The notes: generated by a model from the letters alone, not told the origin. DNA of 64,000 nt from Endocalyx cinctus (GCA_001600455.1 BCKC01000002.1:2680171-2744170), one strand, 5' to 3'. Counted from the first letter of the stretch, positions 10,644 through 23,822 are shown. Translations and numbers: made by a program.

Positions 10644-13600
10644 GTTCGACGATGCTAATGTCGTAGTGAGAAACTAGCCGAAGCTGTGATGTTCCTCCTC
10701 TTTATTAATCTGTTTGCCGGCGCTTAAAACGCAGACTCTAGTCGACAACGTGTAACAACTGCTCGATCTTAGGGATTTACAGTTGTGTTGTCGGCAGTAA
10801 TTATGTAAGGGGGGGTAAACCGAAAATAAAAAATAAATAAATAAATAAATCAAGGACCTTCAAAGAGGGTGTGGTTCTCGCCGGTAGGGAGTTGGGACAA
10901 AGGTCTTGTACCGGACAGCGCTGCTGAATCCTTTTCCTTCTCTTCACCTCCTCTTCACCTTCCAACTTTCTAGGTACGATTGGTCGCAAAAATAGCCGAT
11001 TCCTGTAGGATGTGCGTGTAATTTTTCTTTCTCTCTCTACCAGACTTTTTAATTGTTCTCCCACAAACCAACGTCCTCGTGCGCGTATGTAGTGAATTGT
11101 CGACTATGCGATGAAATGATGTCCAAAGTTATCAAGGTCTCTGAACCGAAGGATATTATTGATGACTCAAGGGGAAAGGAAAATAGAATAAGTAAATCAA
11201 TGAAAATAGAAGAAAAATGTGAGTAATGTCCAAAAATGTATGGCGGGTGGATAAATTTAGAAGCGCTTGGAGTCGAGTGGTTGGCGTTTCGGGTTTCCAA
11301 TGAGGATGGCCTAGAGATTGGTAGCCATCAGGATTAAGCCTACAAATAACATGAGCAGACACAAATCACAAAGGAGTAAAGAATTGAATAGGCCTCCTGT
11401 CTGCGACGAGAATAGAGAGGCAGTGCGGGCGGTTGGTAGACGAGCGCCTATTCGAATGAAATATTAAGGGTATCGAAGGGGGGAGGTATGATTTGTGTGT
11501 GTAAGAAGAAGAAGAAAAAAAAAAGAGGAGGTTAAAAGAAGAATGTAGAAAACACGAAAGAAAAAGGTGGTTGAAGTTTACTGAATTAACAGATTACCCC
11601 GAAAGACCACAATACAAGGTTGACAACAGAGCACAACACAGGCTTTCGAAACTGAATACAAGGGTTGAAAATGGACCAAAAAAGAATAATAAGAGACGGG
11701 GGTTCGGTATGGGCGATGGTTATGAGAAGGATGGCTTGGAGGGAGTTGAGTTGGGAATTGGGAAAATTGGACTTGGTCTCTACCTAGTACCTAGTAGTAA
11801 TAGTGTACTGTACAGTAGTATACATGCATAGTAGTTTAGTATAGGGTCTAGGGGGTCTAGGTACCTGGGAAAGGTACTAGGAATGTACTATACTAGTAAC
11901 AGAGCGAGAATTGAACAAGATCAACATTAGAATTATCACAGAGTGGCTGGTAGAAGTGAAGTATATCCACCGGGAACAATGGGGATGTCAGGGGCAAAAA
12001 GTGACATGAAGACTACTTCATCCTGGTAAATAATACTAGCAAAACTCGTTTTCAGTGGAGAAAAGCATCCCCCCTCTCCTGAAAGAACCCTCCCTCTTCC
12101 TGTACCATCTTAACTGCTGCGGCAGGAAAAAATTAAAAAAAAGAGAATAAAAATAAAGCTCCAATAAGTCAAGTCCCCAGTTCTGTAATAATAATACGGG
12201 TCAACCAAGAGAATACTTAGTGTACATACAATAGTATACTGATTTAGACCTGCTTGCTCATCCTTAAAAATGTAGGATGTAAAGTACCTAGACTTACTTA
12301 CCGTTCACGTAATTTGTACTTTTCTAGTATTATATTATATTTACTGCCTAGGTATCGTATCTACGTATACTGTAAATATCCATATGGATATGTATATATA
12401 TATACCTAGGTATATATTTTTGAAAAGAAATCATAATTAATACCTTGAGTCAGGATTCAGGAATTATATAAGGATAATCTCTTTCTATTTCTCTTATTAG
12501 TATACTAGATACTAAATAAGGTATTCCATTTCGTATTCATATCTGTACATATCTACACTATTGGTATCCATATCATATCCCTCATTCCTTAAGATCCTAC
12601 ATACGGAGCGAACAGACAAAGAATGATATGTACTACATATAAGGTGTCCTTTCGCGCTAGTTGCTTTTTTAAACAAGCAGAGAAAGATTTGAAAAGTCAT
12701 GGGATAATCTATTGCATTATTTCGTATGCAGGATGCTGCAGATATATATGTATAGGTGGTATTTTATTCTGAATTGTCCTCTCGTTCTTCTCTGAATATC
12801 CCATCTCGAGAGTACACGTACAAGTACAGGTTCAGTTAGTGCTACTAAATGTAACTATACAAAGTGCCATGTACACTACATAGTAGATAGTAATAGTACG
12901 GATACAAAGTAGTTAGGATTTATTTTAATGGTGGTGAGGGGCCGCTGCAGGTCACTGGAGACTACTGCATAGCAACTCCTAATGAATGCGATCTGAGTGG
13001 TTAGCGTAGCAAGGGTTGGCGTGTTTGCGAAACGAGACACAGCGCGAGATACAGGGGTCTCTTTGGTTAAAAAGTTCTATTAATAGAGTCGATGCTATAT
13101 CACTAGCCCAATTCATCCTTGATCACCCCCCTGTAGGCGCTAAGCGTTTAACGAATCAGCTGTCCATAGACAAATTTGCTCTCGCAGCCGATAATTAAAT
13201 CTTCGCCAATCGAGTTGTTCCTCCGCCAAGGGTTGTACGTGTAAGCCTGACTCGGCGGCTTTATTTTACCATATTGTATCCATTAGTATACATTTCGAAA
13301 TGGGAAATCGTCGTAGAACTGGCTTTAAACTTCCATTTGGATCTATCCAGCCGCCATCTCAACTCGTTTATCGTAACGCTCAGAGCAATTTCTTTCCCAT
13401 CCGTTAAGCGAGCGTTTAAAGTACTTGTAAGTGTAGTAGTAATGGATACATATAGACACAAATGAATGACGAGAGCATACCCGCTATGTGTTCTCTGTGT
13501 ATATTAGACGAGTGTATCAGCATCTAGCCTGCTACGCTATATTCCGATCCTTTATTCCTTATGAGTATACATAGTATAACTTTACATACGACTTTACCCT

Positions 13601-13665
13601 GTCTACCTGTATTTGACCAGGGCTCGACTCATTATGCCTTCCTCTACGATGTATTTATTTTTGCC

Positions 13666-13977
13666 TTACCTTGACAAACCTAACCCAAATTCTCCATTAG
13701 GCTTACAATAACCAAAATATAAAAAAAATATGCGGCCCTCGGCGACGAAACCGGACAGGTTCCTCACGGATTTGCCGTACGGAAAGTCCGTGATTTGAGT
13801 CATGTGGAATATCCATGGATATGTCTGGAATACCGTTGCGTAAGTCCATTGAATACCAAATCCTGTGACTTGATAAGTTTTAGTGTAGATCTCAGTTGCC
13901 GTTTGCCATCTTGGTTTCTTTCTGTTGGTAAGCTTCTCGAACACCACGGCCGGAGACGATGATTGTTGTTTATTCAT
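13666..13977 (-). other. Unsupported 103-codon open frame, possible orphan
   Basis: A true-ATG frame in the middle of the gene desert. The product would be aromatic-rich (several Tyr, Trp and Phe) with no signal peptide, membrane segment or known motif. No flanking exon could be joined to it with confidence. It may be chance, a relic or a species-specific gene; sequence alone cannot decide. Confidence 0.12.
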
Positions 13978-15882
13978 ACTTCCAACTACCGTACAACATT
14001 ACGCATCGTCTTCTAGAATCGTTTGTCGAGGCCTTTTTTTTTCTTTGCCGTTATGTTGGTTATGCACAATGGTTGCCACTTTCTCGGACTTCGTCGAATC
14101 AATCTACACCAATCTATCCAAGATGCGATCCAACGAACTATATATAGAATCTATTGCTAAGGAATGTACGTACAAAAAGTGAGCCGCAAATGGTATCTGC
14201 AAGCGTCGTGAAAATATACCTATATTAACACACCGCTTAACGCCTCATAAGGCATTCGCTATTTAAAAAGTAAAAGAAAAATCATGATCTTTGATCATAT
14301 TTGAACATGCTATATTATGATACGTAAAAATTACCCACTCTCGTGTTTACTCGAAAACCTAGACGTTTCCTCATTGACCAGCCCTATAGGCCAAGTTTTT
14401 TTTTTTTCCTTGTTCTTCCTCCAATGTTCAGGCTAACCACCACATCTAACCACAGACATACAGACGAAACCAGTTTTGAGTTTTGTTTTTAAGCCTCATA
14501 TACTTTATTCATTACGATTCAAATCCGTGGCCCCGCTGCACAGGTATATCCATTGACCGACATATAATTTGTCACGAGGGACACACCTGGTGACGGAGCC
14601 TTCCTGTTTGATTAATTGCCTAGTACAAGTATGTACCGAGTACGTATACAAATTTAATCGACCACTTTAGAAGCCACAGTGTATAAATATAATTTAAACC
14701 TTTATTAACTCCTGAGAGTTACCATACGATTCAAACGTATGTTATTATGATAAAAATCATGTTGAAACGGAAAAAAAACCATGTCGTCGCTCCTTACACT
14801 ACATCCTTTTCCATGTCGATGGTAACTAGGTTGAAAGGTACATTGCCTTTTCATTGTACGTGTAAGCCGAGATTTACGAGAGAGAAAAAAAAAAGTGCGG
14901 GGACGGGCACCGAAATTATTCTGAATTTGGAACGGGCTTTGTCATTAGCGCTGGTGTTGTGCTATTTTGGAATTCCTGGATTTTCTCTTTTTTTTTTTTT
15001 TTTGAATCTCCTTGGCAGTAATCTGAAACGTCGGACTTAGTGAATAGACACGAAAACTGAAAAACTATTGACAAAAACGGTAAAGCCCCCGTAATTGTGG
15101 TCAAAGCATGCATTCTATTCCCTTTTTATCGAAATTAACCGTAATTGTCCCGGTAACCACGGTAAATCACAGTATGATGCAAAGCAACAGGGGGCCAATA
15201 GGAATACAAGGATCCACGGTCCAATGGAAAGATGAGATATTTTACTTTCGTGACCCCATTGTCGATTTGATGGTCTTAAAACTGGTCTATAGATCACGTA
15301 AAATATCCGTCCAATACGCTAGCTGAGTAGTCTCTACGTAGGACCTTACATACTTTGGATATACCAAGCTCCTTCGAGTGAGTCTCTTCCTCAAGTTGAA
15401 GGCTTACGTAGGCTTGGATCGAATGACTCCTAGTCCTCTTCCATCATTAAGAGTTTGTCATCTTCGGATTCCACGATACTCAAAAGAGGAGTACGGTGAC
15501 GTGCCGAAAGGCAATATAGTGGATTCTCCAGACAATGACTCCAATGAGTCTTCTAATGACGGCCAGGTGACCGGCCAATCCATGTTCACCATACGCTGGT
15601 GCTGGCGGGAGGGGGGATACTAGTAACTATCCAGATCGGACATATTTGCAATGTGGCCTATTGCTCGAATGCCGAGTACTTACAGGCGCCATTAGGGCTA
15701 TCATTCCAACTCACCTATCCATACCGATCACAAGATTTTCAAGGCTAAGGTCTATCATATCCTATGCCTTTGAGCGAATGTGTATATATAAATAGAAACA
15801 GATGGAGAATTCAAGAGATGGGTTTACCGGCCGTCACGTGCCAGCCTGATTGCTCAATACCAGCCCTCACCAGACTTCCTCG

Positions 15883-16035
15883 CCCAGCATGATGTCCATC
15901 ATTGAAGATATCCTAAAAACACCGAGTAATGTTTATTGGGCGATAGCGTTGGCCACATGTTACACATTCGCATTGAGGAGACGTAATGGCGTTGGACCCT
16001 TATCCGTGATATTTCGGTTCCCTCGATGGCGGTGA
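15883..16035 (+). pseudogene. Possible relic of a membrane-anchored protein N-terminus
   Basis: In the frame that is open from 15850, the Met-Met pair is followed by a short amphipathic stretch and about 17 mostly hydrophobic residues (VYWAIALATCYTFAL) closed by RRR. This layout, a short luminal start, one helix and then a basic stop-transfer, is that of ER-anchored enzymes such as cytochromes P450. The frame ends 20 residues later and no following exon with a P450 motif was found. The call is therefore only a suspicion of a degraded gene. Confidence 0.12.
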
Positions 16036-19000
16036 AGAGAGCAAGCTCGTCCACTATTAGATATTTCTCCTGTATTAGACGAGAATAGAGGGTTTAAGGG
16101 TTTAAGGGGATACGACATGGTGAAGTCCCACGGCAGATAAAGCCATTTAAACCATGGTTACATAAGTCTCGTTTCAGCCGCTTGATCTACGTACATGCCC
16201 TTTAATCCCCACCGCATACCTGTATAGGTAGTAGTACACTTACGCTATAATTCTCCACGAAGGAAATACGCGAGTTAGCAATTAATGCCACCTTTTGCAT
16301 TTCATTTCATTTCAGTTGAGCATAATATTCAGACTCAAGCCACAATGAGACTTACGAAAACGTCTCATCTCCTCAAAATCAAAACTTTAATGCCTCTAGT
16401 CCTACTACGTCATGAGTGGGCTTTTCTAAAATACGCTACAAATATCCACCAGGAGCCACTCGCTGATCCTCAACCTGGAAGACATGAGACGATACATTTG
16501 AGCACATGATCAATACTAAATAAAGCCGTGGGCCGGGTGAAAATCTAGGCGTGGACTCTCGAAACCCACCCTTCCCATACCGGACACAAACTGCTATGTT
16601 GTGAAATTTGTAAACTGCGACTGCGCCTTCGCCTACTAGTTACATATAAAGAAAATGATATTCAGCGATGTATCAGCTCCGTTGGCGACGATCTAACATA
16701 CCATTACAAGAACAATAACAGAGCCAGGGTCAAGATAAATTTTCATAATTTATGACTACTCTAGAATGTGGCTTGGTGGTCAGTCGTCAAATTCCACGTG
16801 CTTCAAACACCGCCCGCTGCCGCACGGAACATACACTAGCAGCACGTACGTGCTCTCTGTATCATCTCATCTATCTATCCATTAGCGTCATCTCGTATCT
16901 TCCCTCAGCTCCCGTGTGCACGGCACGTCATCGACGAGGCTGAAAATGGTGCGTGGGTTTTTGAAACAAATACGTAGAGGCCGTCGGAGGTGATATTCAA
17001 AACACGTCTTGGTGGTTCGATACGATTCTCAGGGGCAGCGACTTAATATACATTACGGAGTACGCGGTGCAGATGAGTAAGTGCAAAGTAGGGATACAAA
17101 AATCATCCTCACCCTTTGTCTAGGGCTACCAAGCTACCAGGCAGCGGGCAATTCGCAAAGTTGTTCATTCCTACATGTTAATATTACCTCAAGTATAGGA
17201 TTAGAATAAGAAAGGAAGAGGCATAGATTAGTAGTCACCATATTAAGTAGTGATTGATGCCCACGCCTTGGTAAGTATCTGGTCATACCAGTGTACTAGG
17301 TTAGGTTAGTATACCTGCTGCGTACGTATGGCATGCGCCTCGGCTCCAGCCGAACGTACAATCCATCAAAACAGGCTCCCTTAAAATCCCGAGATATCAT
17401 AGGAGAAGGTTTAAATTGGAAATATTCCAGAAGGATCATGAGTACTATATGTAGGTTGGTGGGATGTTGATGTATTCCTTCCAAAAGTGTACACGTCAGT
17501 TCAATTCAGGTGAGTGAGAATCCTTCTTTTCCGGATATAGATGACATTGATATTCTGTACATAAAGTCAGGACCTTGGAACTGCAGGAGCTCGCTCCCCG
17601 GCTTTCGTGTTGTGTTAATATAGTATATACTACGTACTACTAGTATACAACTCCGCTAGAGCTCTCTGTGGCTACCGACGAAAGATTGAGGTAATTACAT
17701 ACGAAGTATTTTTAGCTCTTTGGACTCTGGAGTCTGTACAGAGGTCTTCATCTTAATCAGATGGATCAGAGCTACGGATCCATTTACGCTAGTGTAAGCC
17801 AGAAGGATGAATCTCGGTTGCCCAGCCATCTCCTCTATTTATCGTCGATGCGTAGATATTAACATACGTTATATTCCTTTTCTCTGCCTTGGAAGGACAC
17901 AGCTGTATGGTCATAGCACAGCTTGAGCGTGCGAAGAAAGATCTCTATCTTCGGACTCTAGGCCGACATGACAGATTTTTTTTGTGGAAACTTGGCTAGC
18001 AGCTGGCAGGTAAACTTCGGCCGTAGCGCCTATTCAGTTTGCCAGAATATCTATTGCCGAACTTTCTATAGGTATCAAGAAGGATGTGTTAATGATATCA
18101 ATCAATTTGGTTTTCCAATTTCCTACCCTCGTAGCGTTATCACACATCATTTGTCGAGAATCTGCCCATGTAGACCTTCGTCAAAATGACACTTTTTTGA
18201 ACAAGTGAGTTACTACTCGTATGGTAACCGCTACACAGCACTCGCCACGTGTAATACTCCATAACTAACATATCCATGGATTCTAAGTATTATAATATTT
18301 AGTACTATTATTTAGTGCATAGATTGGGCTCCCTTCTCGATATACAAAGTCGTCTAGTATTATCTTGTCTCAATAAGATCAGAAAGTAGAAAACGAGTTA
18401 TTTGAAAAAAAAAAAAAAAAAAAAAAGGGACCGTCGCACGTCCGTCCTGATCTACTACTGCGCAGTATTTAGGCTCAGTACTCTGTGTATGTATGTTAGA
18501 GAATTTTATGGACACCTTTAAACGATCTACAATAAGTAATATTAAATTTGAACGGGGAGAGGAGATCCTTCGGCTCAGGACTTCTTGATAATGGAATTAG
18601 GTTAACATGCCTGTGAATCCACCTCACAACTCGCACAGACTGAACGCGGTTCACATAAAATTCCCGACGCATACTCCGTATTAGTATTATTAGTACTCCA
18701 TACTCATCGATTCTCATTCACTATTGTCGGATCGGATACGATATACAGTGCCGACTTCTCGTAGCGATAGCGAGTATGTTGGTGATAATGCAAGGAGCCG
18801 ATATTTCTAAACATTTCATTTCATGTCGTGTATATAGGAATTGGGCTTTGACTTTGATGTGTGTTTCAGGACGTCAAGCATTCCAGGAAACAGAATTAGA
18901 CGAATCGAGGTGAATCCGTGCGTCGCTAAAATATTCCATGGTTCCAGCCGTGCCGAAAAGTAACCCCAACCCTTTATTTGATATGTTTCAAAGTAGCTGA

Positions 19001-20354
19001 AGTTACTATTAACTTCCCTGCCTTATATAATGGACAACAGAAAGAATCGAGATTTTATATCCACGAATATCTATCCAAGCAGCCAAGTTCACTTTATACT
19101 TCTACTCACTTTCTAGTGGAAGAAATTATACACTAGATACGTGTAAATATGTAGGTGCTCTTCACCGCTCCACCTTCTACGTTCAAGCAAGCGCTAAGTT
19201 GCCCGCGTGGAGATGTCTAAGTTCTTGTCAAGTTAGGACGACACGTCGACCGTTAGTAGATCACTTGGATACATATCAAGCAGATGCCAAGCAAGCTCAT
19301 GAGCCACTATGAGGCTTGCCACACGTAAAATTCTATTCTATGAAACTTATCACTGCGTGCCTAAGGAGAGCACGGATAGGCGTTCATTAGTTGCCCACGA
19401 TAAATACGTGATCTATCTAGTATGAAAAAAATTTGAGATTTTGGTGTGACTATATTTATTATTCGCTATAGCACAATCACCAAACAATCACCGTGCTCCA
19501 TGTAACCTCTTTCCACTTTCTAGCTTTAACTTGACAACTGGTGGTTCCACTGCTAGCAAAGCATCGTGCTAAACCACGTATCGTTGTTTGCTGGTTTTCG
19601 TTTCTCACGTACATATCCGGGTATTCCTACATATTGTCTACCCAACCACCCACAAGGTGTCGACCCCCAATGTAACCTTATCCGATCTAGGAAACATAAC
19701 TGCAGCTTAAACTCGACAGTAGCGAGGGGTCACCCTCGTCTTTTTGACGAGTTGACCAGTTAACTTTCACGTTAGAATGAATAGGAGCAACCAATATGGG
19801 TCCAGTACCCTTGCAAACAAACCTTGGAATACCATCAACTTCTCCTATTCTGAATTTGACTTGTGCTACTCGGCATGAGCGTGACGAACAAAAGAGGGCG
19901 ACAGGCACAAATGGGGTCTGGCAAGAAAAAAAAATACCATCTTCTGAATCTCAAAACGAATTTTTATTCTTCATTCTTTATTCAGACTTTTCTTTTATTC
20001 GTTTGTTTTAACTTTTGACTTGTCACTTTGCTAAAAAATTTTATGTACTGATTTTCACTATTTACTGATTCGATGACGAGCCCTGACTTCCATGGATCTG
20101 CGAGTAAATCGATATCTCGAGTCGTTACGGAACCCAGCTAAAAAAAAATTATCTGAAACGTATGATACGCGACAAAGCTTAAGACTTGTTGAGAATATAT
20201 CTATATATATATAAAAGGAGAAATAGAGAAAAAGACGACGCAAGGAAAGTAAAGACATCGATCAAGAAAGAAAGAAAGAAAGAATTATTCGATATTCCAT
20301 CTCTTGCATGAAATATAAGAGAAATCATAGGAGAAAAAAAATAAGCGAGACGCA

Positions 20355-23300
20355 ATGATGATGATTACTGGTGGTAGCGGAACGAATGGTGTTCAAGATG
20401 GAAGAAGTGGAGGTCTAACAGTGTCCCTAGCAAGACCTATAACACCGTCGATAACAACCGAAACAGCACCAATTGAACCATCTGCCACAGCCACCGCTGC
20501 TACCATTACCCCTAATTCTGATATCCTTAATGCTAATGTAGATCCAACTACAATTTCTTCCCCTCAATCAACGCATAATAATACTTTGGATTCTCATCGC
20601 CAAAATCATAATTCGTCAAAACTTCCCGCTTTTCGCTTTGCCGATTTGAAAAAAGAAAATATCGATTTAGCGCTACCATCATTGATTAATCAAAGCCATA
20701 TTCCGCCCTCGCCTGTCTCACCCGACCCTGATCAACATCAACATCCATATCAATACCAGCGTCAGCATCAGCATCAGCATCAGCATCAGCATCAGCATCA
20801 ACCCGAAACACAGCCATCAATTCATCAAGAATCTAATCGCAATAATCAAAATAATAACAATCCCTTATCACGAGAAGTTGTCTTAGTTCAACAACGCGAA
20901 CCTGAACCTAAAGACGCCAAATCTGAGTTAGTGGATAATCCAGAGATTATTAGGTCTCGGGCATCTACATTCCAACCCGCAACCAAATTTACATTCGCGT
21001 CTTCGATAGTACCCGCGCATCCGACGCGATCTACGTCGCTAGACTCTTGCACGCCCAATGCTGATGCGGTGTTATCATCTCCCGAATCTCTAGAGACGAT
21101 TATTGTAGATCGGCCTTCTCAGAGGCGCGTCGCGTCAACATCTGGATACGACGATACCAACCCAGCTGTCGATACGATAAAAAGAACTCGTCGTGGATCA
21201 TCAACTGATGGTCATACTAGAAAGCGTATATCGATATCAGGACATAGAGAGTTGTTATTACCGAAAACGGTTCAGAGGAGTATGTCCGATGAAAGGAGAG
21301 GTTCCACCTCAAGGAGACCACCGGTATCATACAAACCCCCAGTGAATCCAAATTCCTCCGGAGGTTCCACGAGCGTTCCACCTATTCGATCATTTCGATC
21401 ATCTGGTGAGCGGCGCCGAAGTTTAGTTCTCGACGTGAATTTGCGCTCGCCGCGTGCTTTTGACGCGACTGAAGATTTTAGCGATGAGCAACATCGAGAC
21501 CGAACTTTGAGAGCATTAGAAGGTAGACGTGGAGAAGATACAATGCAAGTGACACCACCAGATTCAGCAGTTGACCGTCATGATAGCGACGATACTGGAG
21601 ACGTATTCCTCAGAATCGCACGCGAAGAATCTAATCGTCAAGGTGCTGACGCACCGATGAATGAACCATTAAGCGCAGTTGTAAGTCAAATCTTACATGA
21701 CATTTTCAATTACATTCAACCCACATGTGCTACTACTGTATATCCCATCTGCTACCCGTCACAACCACGCAACGACTCAAACCTTAAAATAAATATTCCT
21801 ACTAAATGAATTAACTTACTTTCCCCGCCTTCCCAATTTCCTTCCCAACAATCACTATCGACCACACTTAAAAAATTTTTTTAGTTAAACTAACTCTGTT
21901 CTCTCTAGTCCCGACATTCTCGACGGCCTCTATCCGTGGCCATATCACCCTATCAACCCACATCACCTCCCCAGATACCAAGACGGATGTCAGAGCAGGA
22001 AACTTCCACTCGATCTAGAGGTCTTAGTACCGACCAATCAACGGAGAGAATGTCTCGAGTGTTAACGTATAGAGGGCTATCCAAAGAGAAGCAGCCGGAG
22101 GATCCCAAGCCTAAGACAACCACGACTTCTTTACGCGCTTCTCCAATGACTCCGAGAACAACGTCGGCTTTCCAAGACTCTCCCTCCGAGTATACGCGTA
22201 GACGACAACTTTCCATCGACGCTGGCGCGGCCCTCCAATCCCGTCTATCATCCATTAAACAGAACAACGTGAATTACAGTCATCCTCGCACATACAACTC
22301 ATCACCTCTCGTACCACGCTCTTCGGAAGCTCAGAAGCAAGAGGTGCAACCTGGTGAGGCTAATCAAGCAGTTGAAGGTACCGATTCGACTTTATCTACC
22401 GCGGCACCTTCGACCGTGTGGGATGAACTAGATGACTTGAAATCTCGCATACATCGTCTCGAGCTAACGGGCAAACTACCGCCAACATCGGGTGCTGCCA
22501 TATCTCGGGCTTCCGACGAACGGCCTCCAACCGCTCATACTAACGCAACCACCATGTCCGCTTCTCCGAAACGTGGCGGGTCGGGTAGTGTCGTGAACGC
22601 GTCGGATGCCACCGTGTCCCAAAAGGAGAATCACCCCGTGCTACATTCTGCTTTGGCCAAATCCAAGGAGATTCTGAGCCCGGAAGTCTACACCGCTCTA
22701 GAGACGGCAGCGAACGATGCCCTAGCTCTTTCTGCTATGATGGGCACCGCTGGCCAGCCAGGTCCTATTTCAAGCGGCGCCAGCAACATCGGTAGCAATA
22801 GTGGTGCGACCGTGACGGATCGTCAGCTCAGACGCAAAGCAGATAGTATCTGCCGTAGTCTGACGGAGTTATGCCTTGCCCTCGGTGAAGGAACGGCGCA
22901 AGTCAAACCAGCGCAAACTATTCTTCCACCGGAAGAACCAACCGTCACAAGTCCCACCGTGACCAAGTTCACATTCACGGGCGTTCCCGATAAGCGACGG
23001 GCTAGTGTCTCGGCTGAGCGTGGAATTACCCTCAACATTCCCAGGGGCCTATCTCGTTTTGATGATAAAAGGAGTAGCATGTTCACGTCCAATACTTCTT
23101 CTAGTCCAAGATACAGCGCTACCACGCCTGCAACGCCAACAGACGGTGTGGCGGCTGGACGGAAAACATCTCTCTTGATGTCACGTTCACGCCGAGCTGG
23201 CACGGAGGAGCCTGAAGGTCATAAGTCATCTTTACTTCGAACCAGACGGGCTGGGACGGAAGAGCCCGAGGATGTTCAGAGGCCATCGTTACTCAGAACT

Positions 23301-23822
23301 CGTCGTGCTGGGACAGAAGAACCAGAAGATCACCGAACAATAGAGCGAACAACAGAGCGAGCAACAGAGCGAACACCCATATTTCCCCGTGGGCGTCGAG
23401 GCACCATCGACGCCGATGGGGATGAGACTCGCTTTCGAACGCCTTCGCGCGCCGTGACCGAGGTTCAAGGGTCACGATCAGCTACGAGAGAACGTGCTCC
23501 TCAGCTGCCGATACGAATTTCGAAAGAGTCGGACCCACTCCCTCCTCCAGCTACTTCTGCTCTTCCAAGAAGTCGGTTACCTGCGACATCTGTCAATACT
23601 CGAATCACTCAACCTGCGGCGAGTGCAGGAATTGTGACACCTAGTAGGCGGTATTTTGACTTCAGACCACCAACTCGTGACATGCCCAGCTTGATGATGG
23701 ACAAATCAAGTGATGAACGTCCGCAGAGACAGTTCGGCCTTAGTCGCTCTACAAGTCTCAAGCGATCCACTCGTGAGAGTATGATCGGAGCACCGTCCAC
23801 CTCGACGAACGCGTATCGTTAA
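20355..23822 (+). CDS. Large Ser/Thr/Pro-rich low-complexity protein, function unknown
   Basis: Two exons, 20355-21680 and 21909-23822, joined in phase 0 across a 228-base GT-AG intron, give 1079 residues. Three consecutive ATG codons open the frame; the first is taken. Most of the protein is predicted disordered: Thr/Ser-rich at the start, a Gln-His repeat at residues about 137-149 (six CAGCAT units in the DNA), Asn-rich stretches, and many basic RRxS/T-type sites. The only part that may fold is near 22640-22900, where helix-forming stretches with Leu and Ala occur. At 23179-23326 there are three copies of a unit around RRAGTEEPE, then a short ERTT/ERAT/ERT repeat. Similar proteins occur across filamentous ascomycetes and are often auto-named LPXTG-motif cell wall anchor proteins; I see no signal peptide or anchor here, so that name should not be trusted. 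Arg/Ser-rich disorder suggests a phosphoregulated scaffold (inference). Confidence 0.8.
20763..20798 (+). repeat. (CAGCAT)6 hexanucleotide repeat coding for Gln-His
   Basis: Six perfect CAGCAT units lie in frame in exon 1 of the gene at 20355, within a wider Gln/His-rich stretch (CAACAT, CATCAA and similar). A perfect in-frame hexamer can change length without a frameshift and is likely polymorphic between strains. Confidence 0.9.
23179..23377 (+). repeat. Coding tandem repeats: three RRAGTEEPE units plus an ER(T/A)T array
   Basis: Three protein repeats with the core RRAGTEEPE lie at about 23179-23217, 23227-23271 and 23281-23328. They are followed at 23341-23377 by three short units reading ERTT, ERAT and ERT, whose DNA is almost identical. 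The first array is old and diverged at DNA level, whereas the second is young. Confidence 0.85.

Larger units (their letters stand above)
10644..20354. other. 9.7-kb AT-rich region without a convincing gene
   Basis: No frame here shows a domain, a sensible exon chain or coding-like composition. The first kilobase should hold the phosphatase promoter and leader; the last kilobase that of the gene at 20355. The middle is rich in short self-complementary steps (GTAC, CTAG, TATA) and repeated TACCTAGGTA-like words, for example at 11780-11890 and 12280-12420. An (AAAT)n run lies at 10831-10850, an A22 run at 18405-18426 and an (AGAA)n run at 20264-20283. Short ATG-started frames of 103 codons (13666-13977, minus strand) and 51 codons (15883-16035) are the only ones with protein-like composition; neither is recognised. 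I saw no long terminal repeats, inverted repeats or transposase remnants by eye. Confidence 0.5.

Noticed and set aside
14505..14550. T-loop-like word (GATTCAAATCC) suggesting a tRNA
   Set aside because: No acceptor stem, D-arm or anticodon arm could be placed around it.
20763..20798. CAGCAT array as a CRISPR-like repeat
   Set aside because: Units are contiguous without spacers and in frame in a coding exon, so it is an ordinary microsatellite.
21869..21885. Alternative acceptor TTTTTTTAG in the intron of the gene at 20355
   Set aside because: The AG at 21907-21908 gives a phase-0 junction onto the long open frame; the earlier AG brings in extra codons without support.
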